Assembly (NCBI GenBank): GCA_014621425.1
Contig: JAANBB010000298.1
Coordinates: 1-50,338 of the forward strand
Direction: 5' to 3'
DNA: 50,338 nt
Source of the DNA: Cylindrodendrum hubeiense
Taxonomy: Eukaryota > Ascomycota > Sordariomycetes > Hypocreales > Nectriaceae
A program made the translations under genes and the position numbers. The notes beneath the pieces were generated by a model. It worked only from the letters and a program-made list of their open reading frames with translations, was not told the origin of the DNA and did no database searches. The first letter of the stretch is position 1. Each line of letters begins with the position of its first letter. Of this stretch, positions 10,618-22,746 are shown one piece after another.

Positions 10618-13600
10618 ACATGCACTTGACCAGAGGCACAGTCGCTGGGCGGCACAAGCGCACACAGGCACATGCACAAACAGCCCAGCTATCCCCTGAT
10701 AGATGGCGTCTCAACGAGCTTCGGTTGGTGGGCAATTCGTTAGGGGGGTCGGGGCTTCAGTGTGNCCGCCNGGGGCGCCCGTTTCCAGTGGAGAGCGCCA
10801 CCAGAACAGCGCCTCCAGCGGCCGTCTCGTGGCCAACCAACCGCTGGAAACCTTCCTCTCAACCCCCACCCGGAACCTACCCTCCCAACCCCTTGACTGG
10901 ACAGGAGACGAGCGATGCCGCTTTTTGGGCCGACTTAAAGCACGTCTAAGATATGTCGGCACTCTGCACAGACCACCTTCCTCCTTGCATAAGTCTTTGT
11001 CTGCAGCCACCATCAACCCACCGTTTCAAACTGTCACCGTCTATCGAGAGCTTTGTAATGACTATCTTGTTGACAGTTTGAGTTGACAGTTTGAGAGTAG
11101 ACGATAATAATGAGTGTATTAACGTATCCACCGCCTGCAAACCCCCCTTTGAAACAGAGAAGACACCAATGCCTGGTCCAAAACATAAAAAAGGTGACAC
11201 AGGTGACGCGTATCAGCAGCGTTTCTAACGTCAGAAAGAGGTTTGGGATCCGAGAGACCACTAGTTTCCGCCATCGCAGTACTTGTGACTGGTTCAGCAT
11301 GTTTAATCAAGTGGGTATATCGTTCTGCGGTGTATTTATTGAGTTGTTTGTCGTAAAAGCAATGACATCACTCACAATTACGACCTGGTCTGACACATAC
11401 AGCATTTGTTCCCAATGGGTAGTCTCGACTCACCTGTGAGTAACGTGCTACCTTTTGTGAAGGCTAGCATTCGAGGTCATTTCGGAGGTCTTGCATCTAA
11501 TATATAACTTTATAATCCAACATCCGAGGAACAGTTCGTGGGTTGCTTCTGCTGGATTGAGAAATGTTGTACCACTCCCACCTTAAAATATGGAGCCGTG
11601 TATGTCGCAGGCCCAGTCTTCTTGGTGAGATAGGAAGCGAATCACCCAGCAACTGAGATGCAACACCATATTTAGGACCATGGGCTGTGTGCTATGTATT
11701 ATATGCGAGGGCGGCAATCATGATTTTGTGCTCAGTCGCAATGCCCAACCCGAATATAGTCTGTCCATCATCAGTTCCGTTCTTCCAATGCCACACCAAG
11801 ACTATACTTTTGACGATAAACATTGGTGCCTGTCGCACCCTCTTGGTTAGATGACTGCTGACCTTTGGCTATGTTGATCAGTTCATTACCCGACATCATG
11901 TTTTGTGGTATTGGAATTCCCTGCTGGACATTGAGGCATGGTCTTGTTCTTCGCACACAGATTCCCGATCGATGTTAGTTACGGACTCTCACATACATGC
12001 TAGTGAACATCCAGTGGAGATGGTCATCAAGATAGATGCAACTCAACAGGGCGCAGCAAGAGAGACGGATGTTGGACATTTGTCTAATCGGTCAAATACC
12101 CTATCTCTTCTCTGGATGGCGATGGGTCGGTCATGGATATCTGTCAAGTGATGAAAGTCGGGCTTGCGACAAGCAAATGTCTAATCGTGAACGTTTGTAA
12201 CACTTTGTGACGACTCCCGTGATCTTTGGAAGACCAAGAGAATGTTCCACTGTGAGTTGATTAGGATTATCCAAGTAAAGAGGCTCTCGAAAAGACCATG
12301 GAGTGTTTCCCAGACCGAGCCAAGACATACACATAGCAAGCACCAGCCAGACCTTTGGGGTCGTTTTCCTCCTCGCCTTTCCAGACACTCAACCTCAGCC
12401 TCGACCGAACTGGTGCGATTCGGTTTCCCTTAGAAGTAATGTCTTCCATTGTCAAATGGACTCATCTGTTTCTCAGCTTGACTTGGATTCTCCCTTCGTT
12501 TCTACAATCCCCCCAGATTCAAGCATATGTTCCTAAGTAAAACCCAATCGGAGCTTATGTTTTCATGTTGATACTATTCATTCATAGTATCTTTCCGATT
12601 CAGCAAGGTGCGATTAAGTGAGGACGTATTATGGTATGTAACGGTGACTCGGCCTCCGTTCTTTACGCAGAAAAGAGCCACCGTTTCGTTCGTAGCTGGG
12701 GCGCATAAAAGTGGATAAATCCCACTCCCCCCGACAAGTCAGCCACCCGAACAGAGTTAAGAGCAGCGAGGATGCTAGACCTGATTGGTTAATGCCCGAC
12801 CTGGTAAATGGCATCACGACCTACGAGCTCACTCATAAGCTCAGGGTTCGGTTATTCAAGGGAGAGTGGCATCGGGTGAGATTTCAGAGACGTGCGGAAG
12901 AGAGGCGGGATTAACAGCCCAAAGCGGCCTCAACAGGGATGAGTGAAGAGCTGAGTCTGCCTTAGGTAAAGTTTAGTAAAGCAGAGCAAGCACTTGACGT
13001 CGTATGGTTCGCCTTGCGCTCCCGACATGAGATGCAGCAACAACCTGACTATGACGACGATGACAGTCATATTCGACGATAAGGCCTCCGGGGGTTGGCT
13101 GATCTCGTTACGGAATGCTCCTTTCCCGGCTCTCCTATTGCGCTGCATCGCTCACCGGTACCTGTCAATGCGAATTGCTCTCTGGCCATTCAGTCACCCC
13201 TCGGGCTGTTTTCGGCTTCCCCCTGCATCATCCAGCATCGACGCAGAGCCAACCAAACCGACGAGTTGAACAAGGCCAGACAAGGGCAGCTCACAGAGCG
13301 AATGAACCGGTGTCATGCGTGCTCAAAACCCAAACATGGCATGTCTCCCGCGGTTTTCTCATCACTCGGCGCTTAGACAAACATTTGTCCCCTTCCCACC
13401 AAATCCAACAGATTCACAATGCATTTTACGACCTCATGGAATCTGTACTCTTGGAGAGACTCGTCCTGCGGTTTCTGCCAAATTCCCACCGCCCCCTGCG
13501 TCGCGGAACCTTTCCCCCGCCAACCGCTGGAGGTGGCAAGACATGTAATCTCGCCCCCAACGCCTAGAGACAGTGCAAATGACGAGTGACACCGCGCTGC

Positions 13601-16600
13601 AGGAATAGGAACATGCGAGTATGCTCTTATCGCTTGAAGTATTGATTGAATGTCATGACTACTACGGGTATATTATCCAAAGGAATCCCCCTGGATACTG
13701 GTACAGGAAAGATGCCGGCACGTATCTCACGAAGCCACTGCCCAAGAGGACAGGAATACTATCTGCTACTAACCTGCGCCACTCTTGGGAGTGTCGATCT
13801 GTGGGTTCGCCTCAAGACCCCTCATGATGGACCGGGAATCAGATCGACGGCAGCTCTCCCACTAGAATGCGCCGGCGCTGTGGCTCGCCCTAGATGCGCC
13901 ATGTCTCTCAGACGGTGAGCGGACGAGCTGGTCCGCCACTGAATACCGCCTTGGCTGCGTCATTGGTGTCTTTCGATCCAGATCTTAGACCTGTCCGTTA
14001 GTGAGGCCAATGGACGAAGGTCTAATCGCGGGGTCTACTCGGTGAGATACGTGCCATGCTGAATCATCGGCTCGACACGCCGTTATCTTGAGTTATCTTA
14101 AGCGTAAGCCAAGGTGGGGGAGAGGCATTGTCAATGTGCCATCTAATCCGTATTTCCGACGCCGGTAATGTTCCCAGTCATCATCTCTGCACTTGCTTCC
14201 AATAGCGTGGGAAGCGATAAATTTAGTATGGATCATAGCTGGAAAATCGGCCGATATTCCGCTGCATCACCAACCCGTTTGGCGAGGAGTTGCTTATTTA
14301 GTTAATTCGTCTTGACAGGCGCTGTAGCCTCCCTGCAGCTGCAGCTGCAGAGACCTGCTTGTGGCATCGCGCCCGGCCCTATCATGGGCCAAACACTACG
14401 CGATTGACTGTGGCCTGTACCGCAGTACCTGCATGGCCGTCAATGCAGCCCTCGGTTGCCAAAGTTGGTCACGGACTGCAGACCAGCATACGCATGAGAA
14501 AGGCGATCCGGAACCGAACGACCGAGGAACCGGTTGGCGTCCACACTGACCACCTCTGGAGCTGGCGAGCAAACCGTTAGGTATTTAGACTAGTTGCTGG
14601 ATCGCTTGCTGGATCGCTTGCTAGTATCATCACAGACCAACTTGCGGGTACGGTACGCACACACGCATGAGGTCAAGGACCGGTCATGCTAGATGGGTAA
14701 CATGTTGTACCTACCGCGGAGCTAGCAATAGCCCTGAAGCTTGGCAGTCAACGAATAGATGGCAGGAGTTTGCGCCGGCGAGGCCCGGCGGGGTAGTGGG
14801 ATAATCTGGGGACGTGGTCGTCAGACCTCATTTCCGAGAGGCGGACGAACTCTGCTCTTTACCGACACGATGGATGCTCGACCGGCGCTCGCTAGCCGGC
14901 GCCCCTCGTCGTGCTCAGGGCCAAACGTCACTATCGCGGGCCGTGATGGCGAGGGGGAGCAAGAAGGGGATTGGCTCCTATTGACTCACGACGGCGGTCA
15001 CCAGCTGAAAGAAGCTGCCCAAGCAGACCGGCTGGCGGCCCGAGGGCAATATAAATTGGAGTAAAAGTAAATTGAAATCAACTGAAGCTGGAGAGATGCA
15101 TTATACTTGCAACAAGCAATATGGCAACCCGTCTTCTGGTAGATGCATTGATTGGATGTCCCCTGAGCGTCAGAGAGTCCGGTGCGACTGAGTCCGTAAA
15201 TAGCACCTCCCTCCAACCGATGGCGCACCGTAGCCGGGACCTGAATTAGCTCGCGACCGGGGGTTTAAGTGCTTGCATCTGGAGGCGAAGCTGCGAGCGG
15301 TCCCCCTCGGCGCACCATACGCGCATGGGCAATCTTGGGAGGAATGGTGTTGGCTGCGATGTGATGCAATGTGATGCGATACGTCGCAATGGAATCTATT
15401 CTCTTTCTGCCGTGACGACACCGCGACGGCTCAGCTCGATGGTGGCCAGCCCGCGCAGCAGCCACGGCTAGATGGCGTCGAGGCTAGACTCGGGCTCGAC
15501 CCGCCATCAGGCCATGGAGAGCTGGATATTCGCTCAAGTGCGTCTCGATTCGAAGAGTCGATTGCCTTGCCATGTACTGTCCTGTAGAAAGTACAGTATC
15601 GCAGCCGGAGGATCAACGGGCTTGATTGCGTCAGCCCGTCCTCTCTCACATGTCGCATTACGTCTCTATCTCTCCACAGCCAACAGCCGCCCCTGATAAC
15701 CTCATCCCCAACCAACATGGCATCACTCCCACGCCCAATCCCAGCCAAATGGAACAAAAGAAACTCTCGTCGACCCCTCCCTCCATATTACTGTACCTCC
15801 ATATTACTGTGCAGCTGAAAGAGCTCCCTCCTCCCAGTCAAACCCCCACTATAGCACGCTAGCACGCTACGTACACCCGCGGGCTGTCCTCCGCGCCGCA
15901 TGAATTTGGGAGATTAACCTAACCCTCGCATCACAGGCGATATGCCAACTCACACGCCCCCCTCGTCCGCACACCCACACACGGACACTCCCCCGCCATG
16001 ACAAGATCAAGATCTGACTTCTGACTTGCCCTTCTTCCCGGACGAGTTTCTCGTTTGAGTTTGGCCGGCTCAGGCACCAGGCACCAGACACCAGGCGCCA
16101 CAAGTGACAGATGCTTTCTTGTTACCCTGGCTAGGAACCCCCTGGGGCTGTTCCTTGTCTCGTGGGTCTCGTGGTTGTGCGCTGTCGCCCGAACCCTCCA
16201 TTCGCCTCCAGACTTTACCTCCTCTTTCTTGGCTGTTGGATCTTTTGGTCGCCGGGCCCCGGCGAGCTTCCGGCCAACTCTCTTCCTACGTAGTATTGTT
16301 CTGTTAAGCTCGTCGACCTCGCCAAAGATTCACCGAGCCATCATCCGATGCCGAAACCTCATCCCTGCTTCCGGTTTCCCCAGCCCATATGCAAGGCACA
16401 TCCCAGTCGACTCCCTACAGCGTAGCACACACCTCCCAATCAATATACGCATATTGCCCCCCGAAATACCGACGGGCTTTGAAAGAACTTCGGCTCGTGC
16501 CCTATCATACGAGCAGGGCGACTTCGTTTGGTTCCGCCGCGGGTACCTGCGTCCCGAAACCGACATGCACGAACGATCCAACCAACCAACACAAACCTCC

Positions 16601-18108
16601 TCCGCGTGTCCCTCCATCCGCAGACACTTTGACGCGTCAACTTCCCGCACGTTCGTCACCCGGGGAGCTTTGCGTCAACGATCGTCCGCCCTTGTTTGTG
16701 GTATAATGCAACAAATATGGCTCATAGCGCACCATGACGGTCTACACAAGCCAATCCTACGCATGGAAGCTCTCCGTGCCTGTATATTCCAACGCAAACT
16801 AAGGGGATGATCCCGTCCCTCTTAGCCCCGGAGCCGATGTACCCCAATTCTTCCATACGTGCCAGCGAAGGCCGGGCCATCCGGCATGATCCATACACAT
16901 CAACCTTCGTATTCAGTCAGACGTGTGTCCAAAGAAGAAACTGCAGAGAATAATAATCTCAGCTCGCAGAAGCACAGTCGCAAACTCCACCCTCTTCACT
17001 GTGGTCTGCAGCCGCCCCCAATTTCATCTGTGGCTCCCTTGAACAGCCCGTGTAAGCTGAGGCTGAAGTCCCGAGGCCTTATCATCCGAAGGTACCGTCG
17101 AAAGGGTCCCCAGCATTATATCAGGCTCCCTCTATAGGCCCTATAGCACCCGCCCAACCCCGTGGTACCACTTTGTCCCGCAGGATCGCCGAAAAGCCCG
17201 GAAGACGAGCACCGAGTGTTTCGATCGACGTGGCTCGCGGGGGAGGCTAGTCGCGAAACAAACCATCTGCGAGGATCCTCAACGGTAACTGCCTCAGAGC
17301 AGGTTTCATGCTGTGTCTCCCCTTACGCCAACAACGTAACCACGGGAAATGAACACGTACATGTCAGATGCGGATTGTAGACGCTGGGCCAAGTGGGCAA
17401 GTGAAGCAAATAATGTAAAAAATAATAAAAAACCGACTGTACTATTTTGATATCGTAACCTTTCTATCTAAATTTAGTTTGCCCTGCATCCGACTGTCCA
17501 GCAGCGTCGTCCATCTTGCTCGTTCAATCATCATCAAGCCCTTCTTCCGACGGGGGCGACTCAATGCCAGAGACTGTCTATCTAAAAGGCAAAAACCAAC
17601 TCCTGGGTATCTCTCAACAAAGTGAGCAGATGTAGTAGAAAACATGTAGTGAAGAGGCAAGGCCTTAAGCCCTCCGGGTTTCTCCACGCCAAGCCCTGTG
17701 TCCCAATTCCGGATATTCGCGTCCTCCAAACAATAATTTGCCATCCAATAAGTCCCACCACTGAAATCGATTTCGCGGGAAATCGTTTCTTGACCTGGCT
17801 GAGGCCAGATCCTTCTCTTTTTCTTTTTAGATCCACAAATAACCCAAAACAAAGCAACAAAATCATGTGCAATATCGGGTGAAGAAAAATAAACAAGTAC
17901 AAAACAAAAAGAATAATGAGGTATCATCAGGGGTCGAGAGAATAGTCGCCCCACGATGATACCCTGGTATCAACCATCCGTCTTTGTCCAAACTTTCATA
18001 ACATAGCGAGTGTCGAGGCCACTCTGGGCCGTGGATATACTTTCGTAAAAATGATAACAAACGAGTGAGGGTGAGAGATCTAAACAGGTAATGAAAAGTT
18101 GTTGGTAA

Positions 18109-20036
18109 TTAAATCATGTTCGGGAATGGTTCCGTGACTGTCATGAATGTCGCAGGTGTCGAGCCGAGCATGCCCATCTGAGGAGGCGGCACTGCCGCCA
18201 TCATCTGATGTGTGTGCGGGTGCGAGGTCATTTGCGACATGGATACCGGTGTAGGCGTGGCGGCCTCAACCAGGGATGAAGAGGTCATTTGCGGCGTAAT
18301 GGGAGCTTCGATCTTGGGCTTGACCATAGCTGCTGCTGCAGTCATTGCCCTTGCGTTGCTGCTCTCGCGGCGACGCTTAGGCGTGTCCTTGATCTTAAGG
18401 TGGGTGTGACACTACTCTCGTTAGTTTCCATTGTAATTATCATTATTAAACCGGGGCTTCTTACCTTGTAAGCGTGTCTGAACCATGTTGTTCCCTTCTT
18501 CTTGCTGCTCACCAGCGCAATCCATTCGTTGCAGCTGCCGCACAGTCCCTCCCACACGTCAGGGTTGCCGTCCATGCGTCGCTTCTGCTGGGGCTCTTGG
18601 AAAGAGCTTCCAGTAGCGGCGCTGATTCCATGGGTGAATGATTTGTCGTACCAAAAGGCCGAGTTCTTCAGGACCAGCCACCTTCCGGGCTTGCAAATTC
18701 CACACCAGCCTTCGCGCTTGTTTCCATGTCCTCGGACCCATCTGGGAGTGTACAGATCTCCTTCGAATCGCAGCTCTTGCTCGCGGGGAATCAGGTCAGG
18801 GTCGGAAGGGTTCATGTCCTCGGGGGGAGGTGGGATTTGCTCCTCCTGAAGAGCGGCGTACAGGTCCGGTGGGTCGGACAGGTCAGTGTAGTGGCCATGC
18901 AGCGAATGGGGGTCCCCGTTGCTCTGAAGCATTCTGAAAAGGCCATGGGATAGAAGCGGTGGCGGTGCCTCGAAGTGGGTTGGGTCGGGGTGCCAAGCCT
19001 GAGTGGGCATCTGGGAAGGCAGTTGCGAAGGCAATAGCATGCTGCTTCTCTGGAAGACGGGTGTGCTGGTGACCATGAATGGAGCTTGCTGCACTGCTTG
19101 GAGGTTGCCATAGTTCAGAGGCAGAGGGTTGGCGCCAGGGGTGGGCGAGGAGTGTCCAGAGCACAGTTGCTGGTGGGCGTTGAAGATTTCGGGATTGGCG
19201 TGATAGACAAATGGCGAGGGCTTTCGGCTCATGGTTCCATAGGTTCCAGTAGACCATCGCTTGATTCTAGGGCCATCGACGCTGTAAGGCGCAGCTCGTC
19301 CAGGGCGAGGGGATGGCGAAGCTCCACGGCCGCGGCTTTGAGTCCTGACGAGGTCGGTTCGTGTCTGTTGGCTGGCAATGCGCGGTGAGGCGACAGGGGA
19401 GAGCTGGGTGGACGACATCATGGAGTTGCGGTTAGAAGGCGGTGGGTATTCGGAGCTGAAAGACTGGGCCTCAGAGAGGGCAGTGGAAAAGTCCTCGTAG
19501 GAGGGCATATCCGACAGAGCCCCAGAGGTGGACATGGAGAAGGAAGAACCAGACATTCGGCGAGGCTTGACGTTTCCGTCGAGAGCCATCAGCTCCTCGT
19601 CGGCAACTTGATCCTGGTATCTCAAGTCGAGGACGGGAATGGCCTCGTCGGTAGTGAAGGCTTGGCCGATTCCCATGCCCATGTCGTTGTCAAGGCCATG
19701 GAGATCGAAGTGGTCCTCGCATGGCTTATCCATCCACGAGGCTAGGCCACTGTTAGCAAAGTACATGGCCTCTGGGTAAGGCTGCTCACTGTTCTCGATG
19801 GATGTAGGAGGGCAGAAGTCCTGGTGCATCGAGATGGGGCGAGACATGGTGTCACTGGGCGTCTGCTGGAATGAGACCGAGGAGGTATCCCAGGACGGCA
19901 TCGAGTAGTCTTCGGGGGTGATGAAGGTAAACCCGGCGTGGATAGTGGCAGGTCGAGGTCGGGTCTGGGTAGTGGGTGTAGACCACATCACCTCTGAGGA
20001 CATGACCTCGGAATCAGGAAATTCGGACCCATTCAT
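18109..20036 (-). CDS. Transcription regulator-like protein with a Rua1-type C-terminal zinc domain
   Basis: The predicted protein has 624 residues from exons 18465-20036 and 18109-18411, joined across a 53-bp intron with GTAAG and TAG ends. Residues about 423-535 match the fungal Rua1 C-terminal domain, named after the Ustilago activator of ustilagic acid genes. Visible features are RFEGDLYTPRWVRG, C445-GI-C448, a stretch WYDKSFTHGISAATG, C499-GS-C502 and HAYKCHTH across the intron, all probable zinc ligands. The N-terminal 420 residues are Ser/Pro/Met-rich and likely disordered, and the C-terminal tail is Met/Pro-rich. The ATG at 20036 (MNGSEFPDSE) is chosen because it is the first in frame. 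However, the frame stays open upstream to about 20154, is Gln/His-rich there and abuts a CACAG acceptor-like site, so another 5' exon may exist. The target genes are unknown. Confidence 0.85.
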
Positions 20037-21530
20037 GGCGACGGTTGGAGTCGACCTGGGTAGATCTTGGTACTGGCCGTCGGGGCTGCTAAGGGTGAGG
20101 GAAGGCGTGTATGCTTGTTGTTGTTGGTGGTAGTACTGGTGATGATGTTGTTGGCTGTGGTCATGTCATGTAAGTCGGGGTGCGGGTGTTGAAGGATAAA
20201 TGAGTGTTCGCCTACAACTGTGTATGACCAGAGTCCATAACTCAGAGGCCAAAGCGAAAGGCGAGGGGGGTGTTAATCTCTTATTACTGGGAGAATAGAT
20301 CTAGCAAGGGCCAGGCGAGGGTCAGCATGATTCTGAGTCGGAGGGAGGGAGCGTCCGGGTGGGTGCTCGGGCGGAAGATGTGACCAGGTCCACCCATCGG
20401 TATCTGGATCTTCGGGAGTGCCGCGGGCCATCTCAGGACTTACCTGGTCGACTAAGGCCGCAGTGGCCAACTCGGAAGTGGGAATAATTTCCGGACAGCC
20501 AACATGCGCTGCGAGGGCTGGTAAGGAACGCGTTGGTTTTTTGGCGCAGGGTTGGCCAGGGTATATCGAGCAGTTGCTAAGAAGCCACCGATCCGAGAGC
20601 TGCGAGCGTAGTGGGGAGGGTGGGAAGACGGGGATCCGGCAGTATCAAAGCGTTGGAAATGAGGGCGAGGAGTTGGTCTGTGGATCTCGTGGAGTGAGAG
20701 GTAGGCGTAGGCTGGTAGGCTGGCAGGCAGAGTAACCGGGACAGGTCTTGGAGTGGGAGAGCCAGCTCGAGAGGATATTATAGACGAGGCGGTATGTAGC
20801 TGAGCCGACGAGTGGGCAAAGGAGTGACTATCAATCGGAAGAACAAGCAATGAGGGTGTGCAGGTGAAGTGGCGCGAAAGCAGGAGCAAGAGAGGCAAAT
20901 GGATGGGCGGAGTCGGAACCTGGAGGTATAAAAGAAGACGTGTATTGTGGGCGAGAGGCATCATCCATGGGGAGGGCCAAGGCTCCGTAACCCAGGGACG
21001 GCACCAGGGGACAAGTTTGGGAGGGCGGGAGGGGCTGGGCCGAATGCTCAGACACAGACCGATCTGTGAACTAGGTTGAGGAGTCGCAGGTCTAGGATAC
21101 AATGGGTCACCAGTTGCGAGTGTGAGTGTGTTCCTCACTGAGGTGGACAAGGAAGTTGGGATTCCGATGGGGCCAAGAACAGGGGAGTAGGGTGCAAGGA
21201 CCGGGGTCAGACGAACCCCGGAGCCAGGGATAAGGTGACGGAGCGACGGGGCGACAGGGCTGGACGGCACTAGAAGGTCGCACACGCTCTCCAACAGCTT
21301 GGAGTGCCATAGTAGACTTTGGTTCTGGCAGAGCGAGGGCCTCTTGATGCTCTCAGCGGCGGTGGAGAAGTGGCGGCCTTGCCGGGCGTTGTCCGGGTCG
21401 TCTAAGACTCGATCAAAACAAACGATGGAGCATCAGAAAAGGGGGGGGGTGGACAGACCAGAGGAGATTGGCGGTACAGAATACCTAGGACAACCGACGA
21501 ACCTCGAGGCGACGTGAATGCGGCGCAGGC

Positions 21531-21552
21531 CACACACACACACACACACACA
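21531..21552. repeat. CA dinucleotide microsatellite (11 units)
   Basis: Eleven uninterrupted CA units are visible. They lie in the gene-free region upstream of the Rua1-type gene. The tract is probably length-polymorphic between strains. Confidence 0.95.
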
Positions 21553-22718
21553 TGCAAACTGGGGAGTGGAAGTGAGGACATCGCCAAGGGGTTCGATCGG
21601 GCCAGTGCACCGCCCACTCCGGACTGCACGACAGACTCGGCGGAGGAGGTGGCTTGTCTCATCCGGTGCTGAAGAAACGTCCAGGTGGTGTGGGCGGGCG
21701 GGCGAGTGAGTCGACGAGCACCGAACATGGGCGTGTCGACTCAAACCGAGCCACGTTAGGCTGTCTGGGGTTGACAAAACCTCCGACCATAGCGGAGTCG
21801 GTGATGGGTTCACGCCCAGATCCGTGGCGCGGCCTCCCCACGCCCCTGGGAATCGACTCAGTGAGTTAACGCCGCAGCCCGACGCCTCACCTTTGGCCCC
21901 TAAGACGACTCCTCTATCTGAGGCGCGATTTCACGCCCCCTCTCCAAGGGACCACCTTGGACTCTGACCCCGGCACGGGCGATGGGCGAGCAAGGATGGA
22001 ACAGAGCATGTTGCTATTTTTCACAACACTCGAAACCGCTAAAAGTCGGGACGCCGAAGTCAATCCCCCCTCCCAAAAGCCCAATCATGCTCTACGGGAG
22101 CACTACTGTATCCAGGAAATCCAGGAACCGCAAAGCCGGGGGGCCTAGAGTGCTCCCGGGCCAAGTTCTGTTTTGGGATCGCGTCGGGAGAGAGAAGCGT
22201 AGGCCAAGGGTGCGTGCCTGTGGAAGAATGGAATATGGGCATCAGAATGCCACTTCTGTCGTCGGATCCCCCGCACAAGGAGCCGGTTGCAGGAGTGGTG
22301 GGATGGAGGGCAGATCCGTGCCTGGGTACGCACGCAGTCCCCCCCAGCGGGAATAGCAACGGCAGCCGCAGCCGCAGGGAGGGAGGGACGTCGTCATACG
22401 GGATTTCACCACGGTTTTAGCGGTAACCGGCGACCGGCGGGAGCGGGTGAGGGAGATGACGGTATTCGACTGGGCAGATTTTCAACCGCTCCTTGGGCAC
22501 ACGCAGACCCGCCTGCTTCAGGTTTGCCTATTGTGCGCGGCGCCGGCGAGGAAGAAGCAACGCCAGCTGTCATCGCAGCGCAGCACAGCACAGCGCAGCG
22601 CAGCGGCAGGCGGACGCGACTTGACTCGACTTGAGCCGGCTCAGCTCGACTTAACGGTACAGGTTAAGATGAGAGGGTCTGGATTGGACGGTGACGGTGG
22701 TAGTGGATGTGGGTGTTG

Positions 22719-22746
22719 ATGTGGACGTGTGGACGTGTGGACGTGG
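22719..22746. repeat. Short tandem repeat, unit GTGGACGT
   Basis: About three copies of the 8-bp unit GTGGACGT lie in tandem in intergenic DNA. No function is inferred. Confidence 0.8.

Larger units (their letters stand above)
9263..18108. other. 8.8 kb region with no recognised gene
   Basis: I found no frame with protein-like character or credible splice-joined exons. The longest frame (16055-16810, plus) lacks an ATG start and has no recognisable domain. The region holds the likely leader of the PHD-finger gene (to about 10 kb), a cluster of simple repeats (10331-10617), ambiguous bases at 10765 and 10771, and an AT-rich part at 17400-18100 that is probably 3' flank of the Rua1-type gene. 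Non-coding RNAs or a gene without known relatives could be present. Confidence 0.5.

Noticed and set aside
16055..16810. 251-codon open frame on the plus strand in the gene-poor region
   Set aside because: It begins with TTG, not ATG; composition is Ser/Arg/Pro-rich without any domain; no splice-linked exons were found.
17442..17954. 170-codon open frame on the minus strand with some hydrophobic stretches
   Set aside because: It starts with GTG and lies just downstream of the Rua1-type stop, so it is more likely 3' flank or UTR.
20452..21294. 280-codon open frame on the minus strand upstream of the Rua1-type gene
   Set aside because: It begins with TTG and is Pro/Ser/Leu-rich because the strand is CT-rich; it looks like leader or promoter sequence, not a protein.
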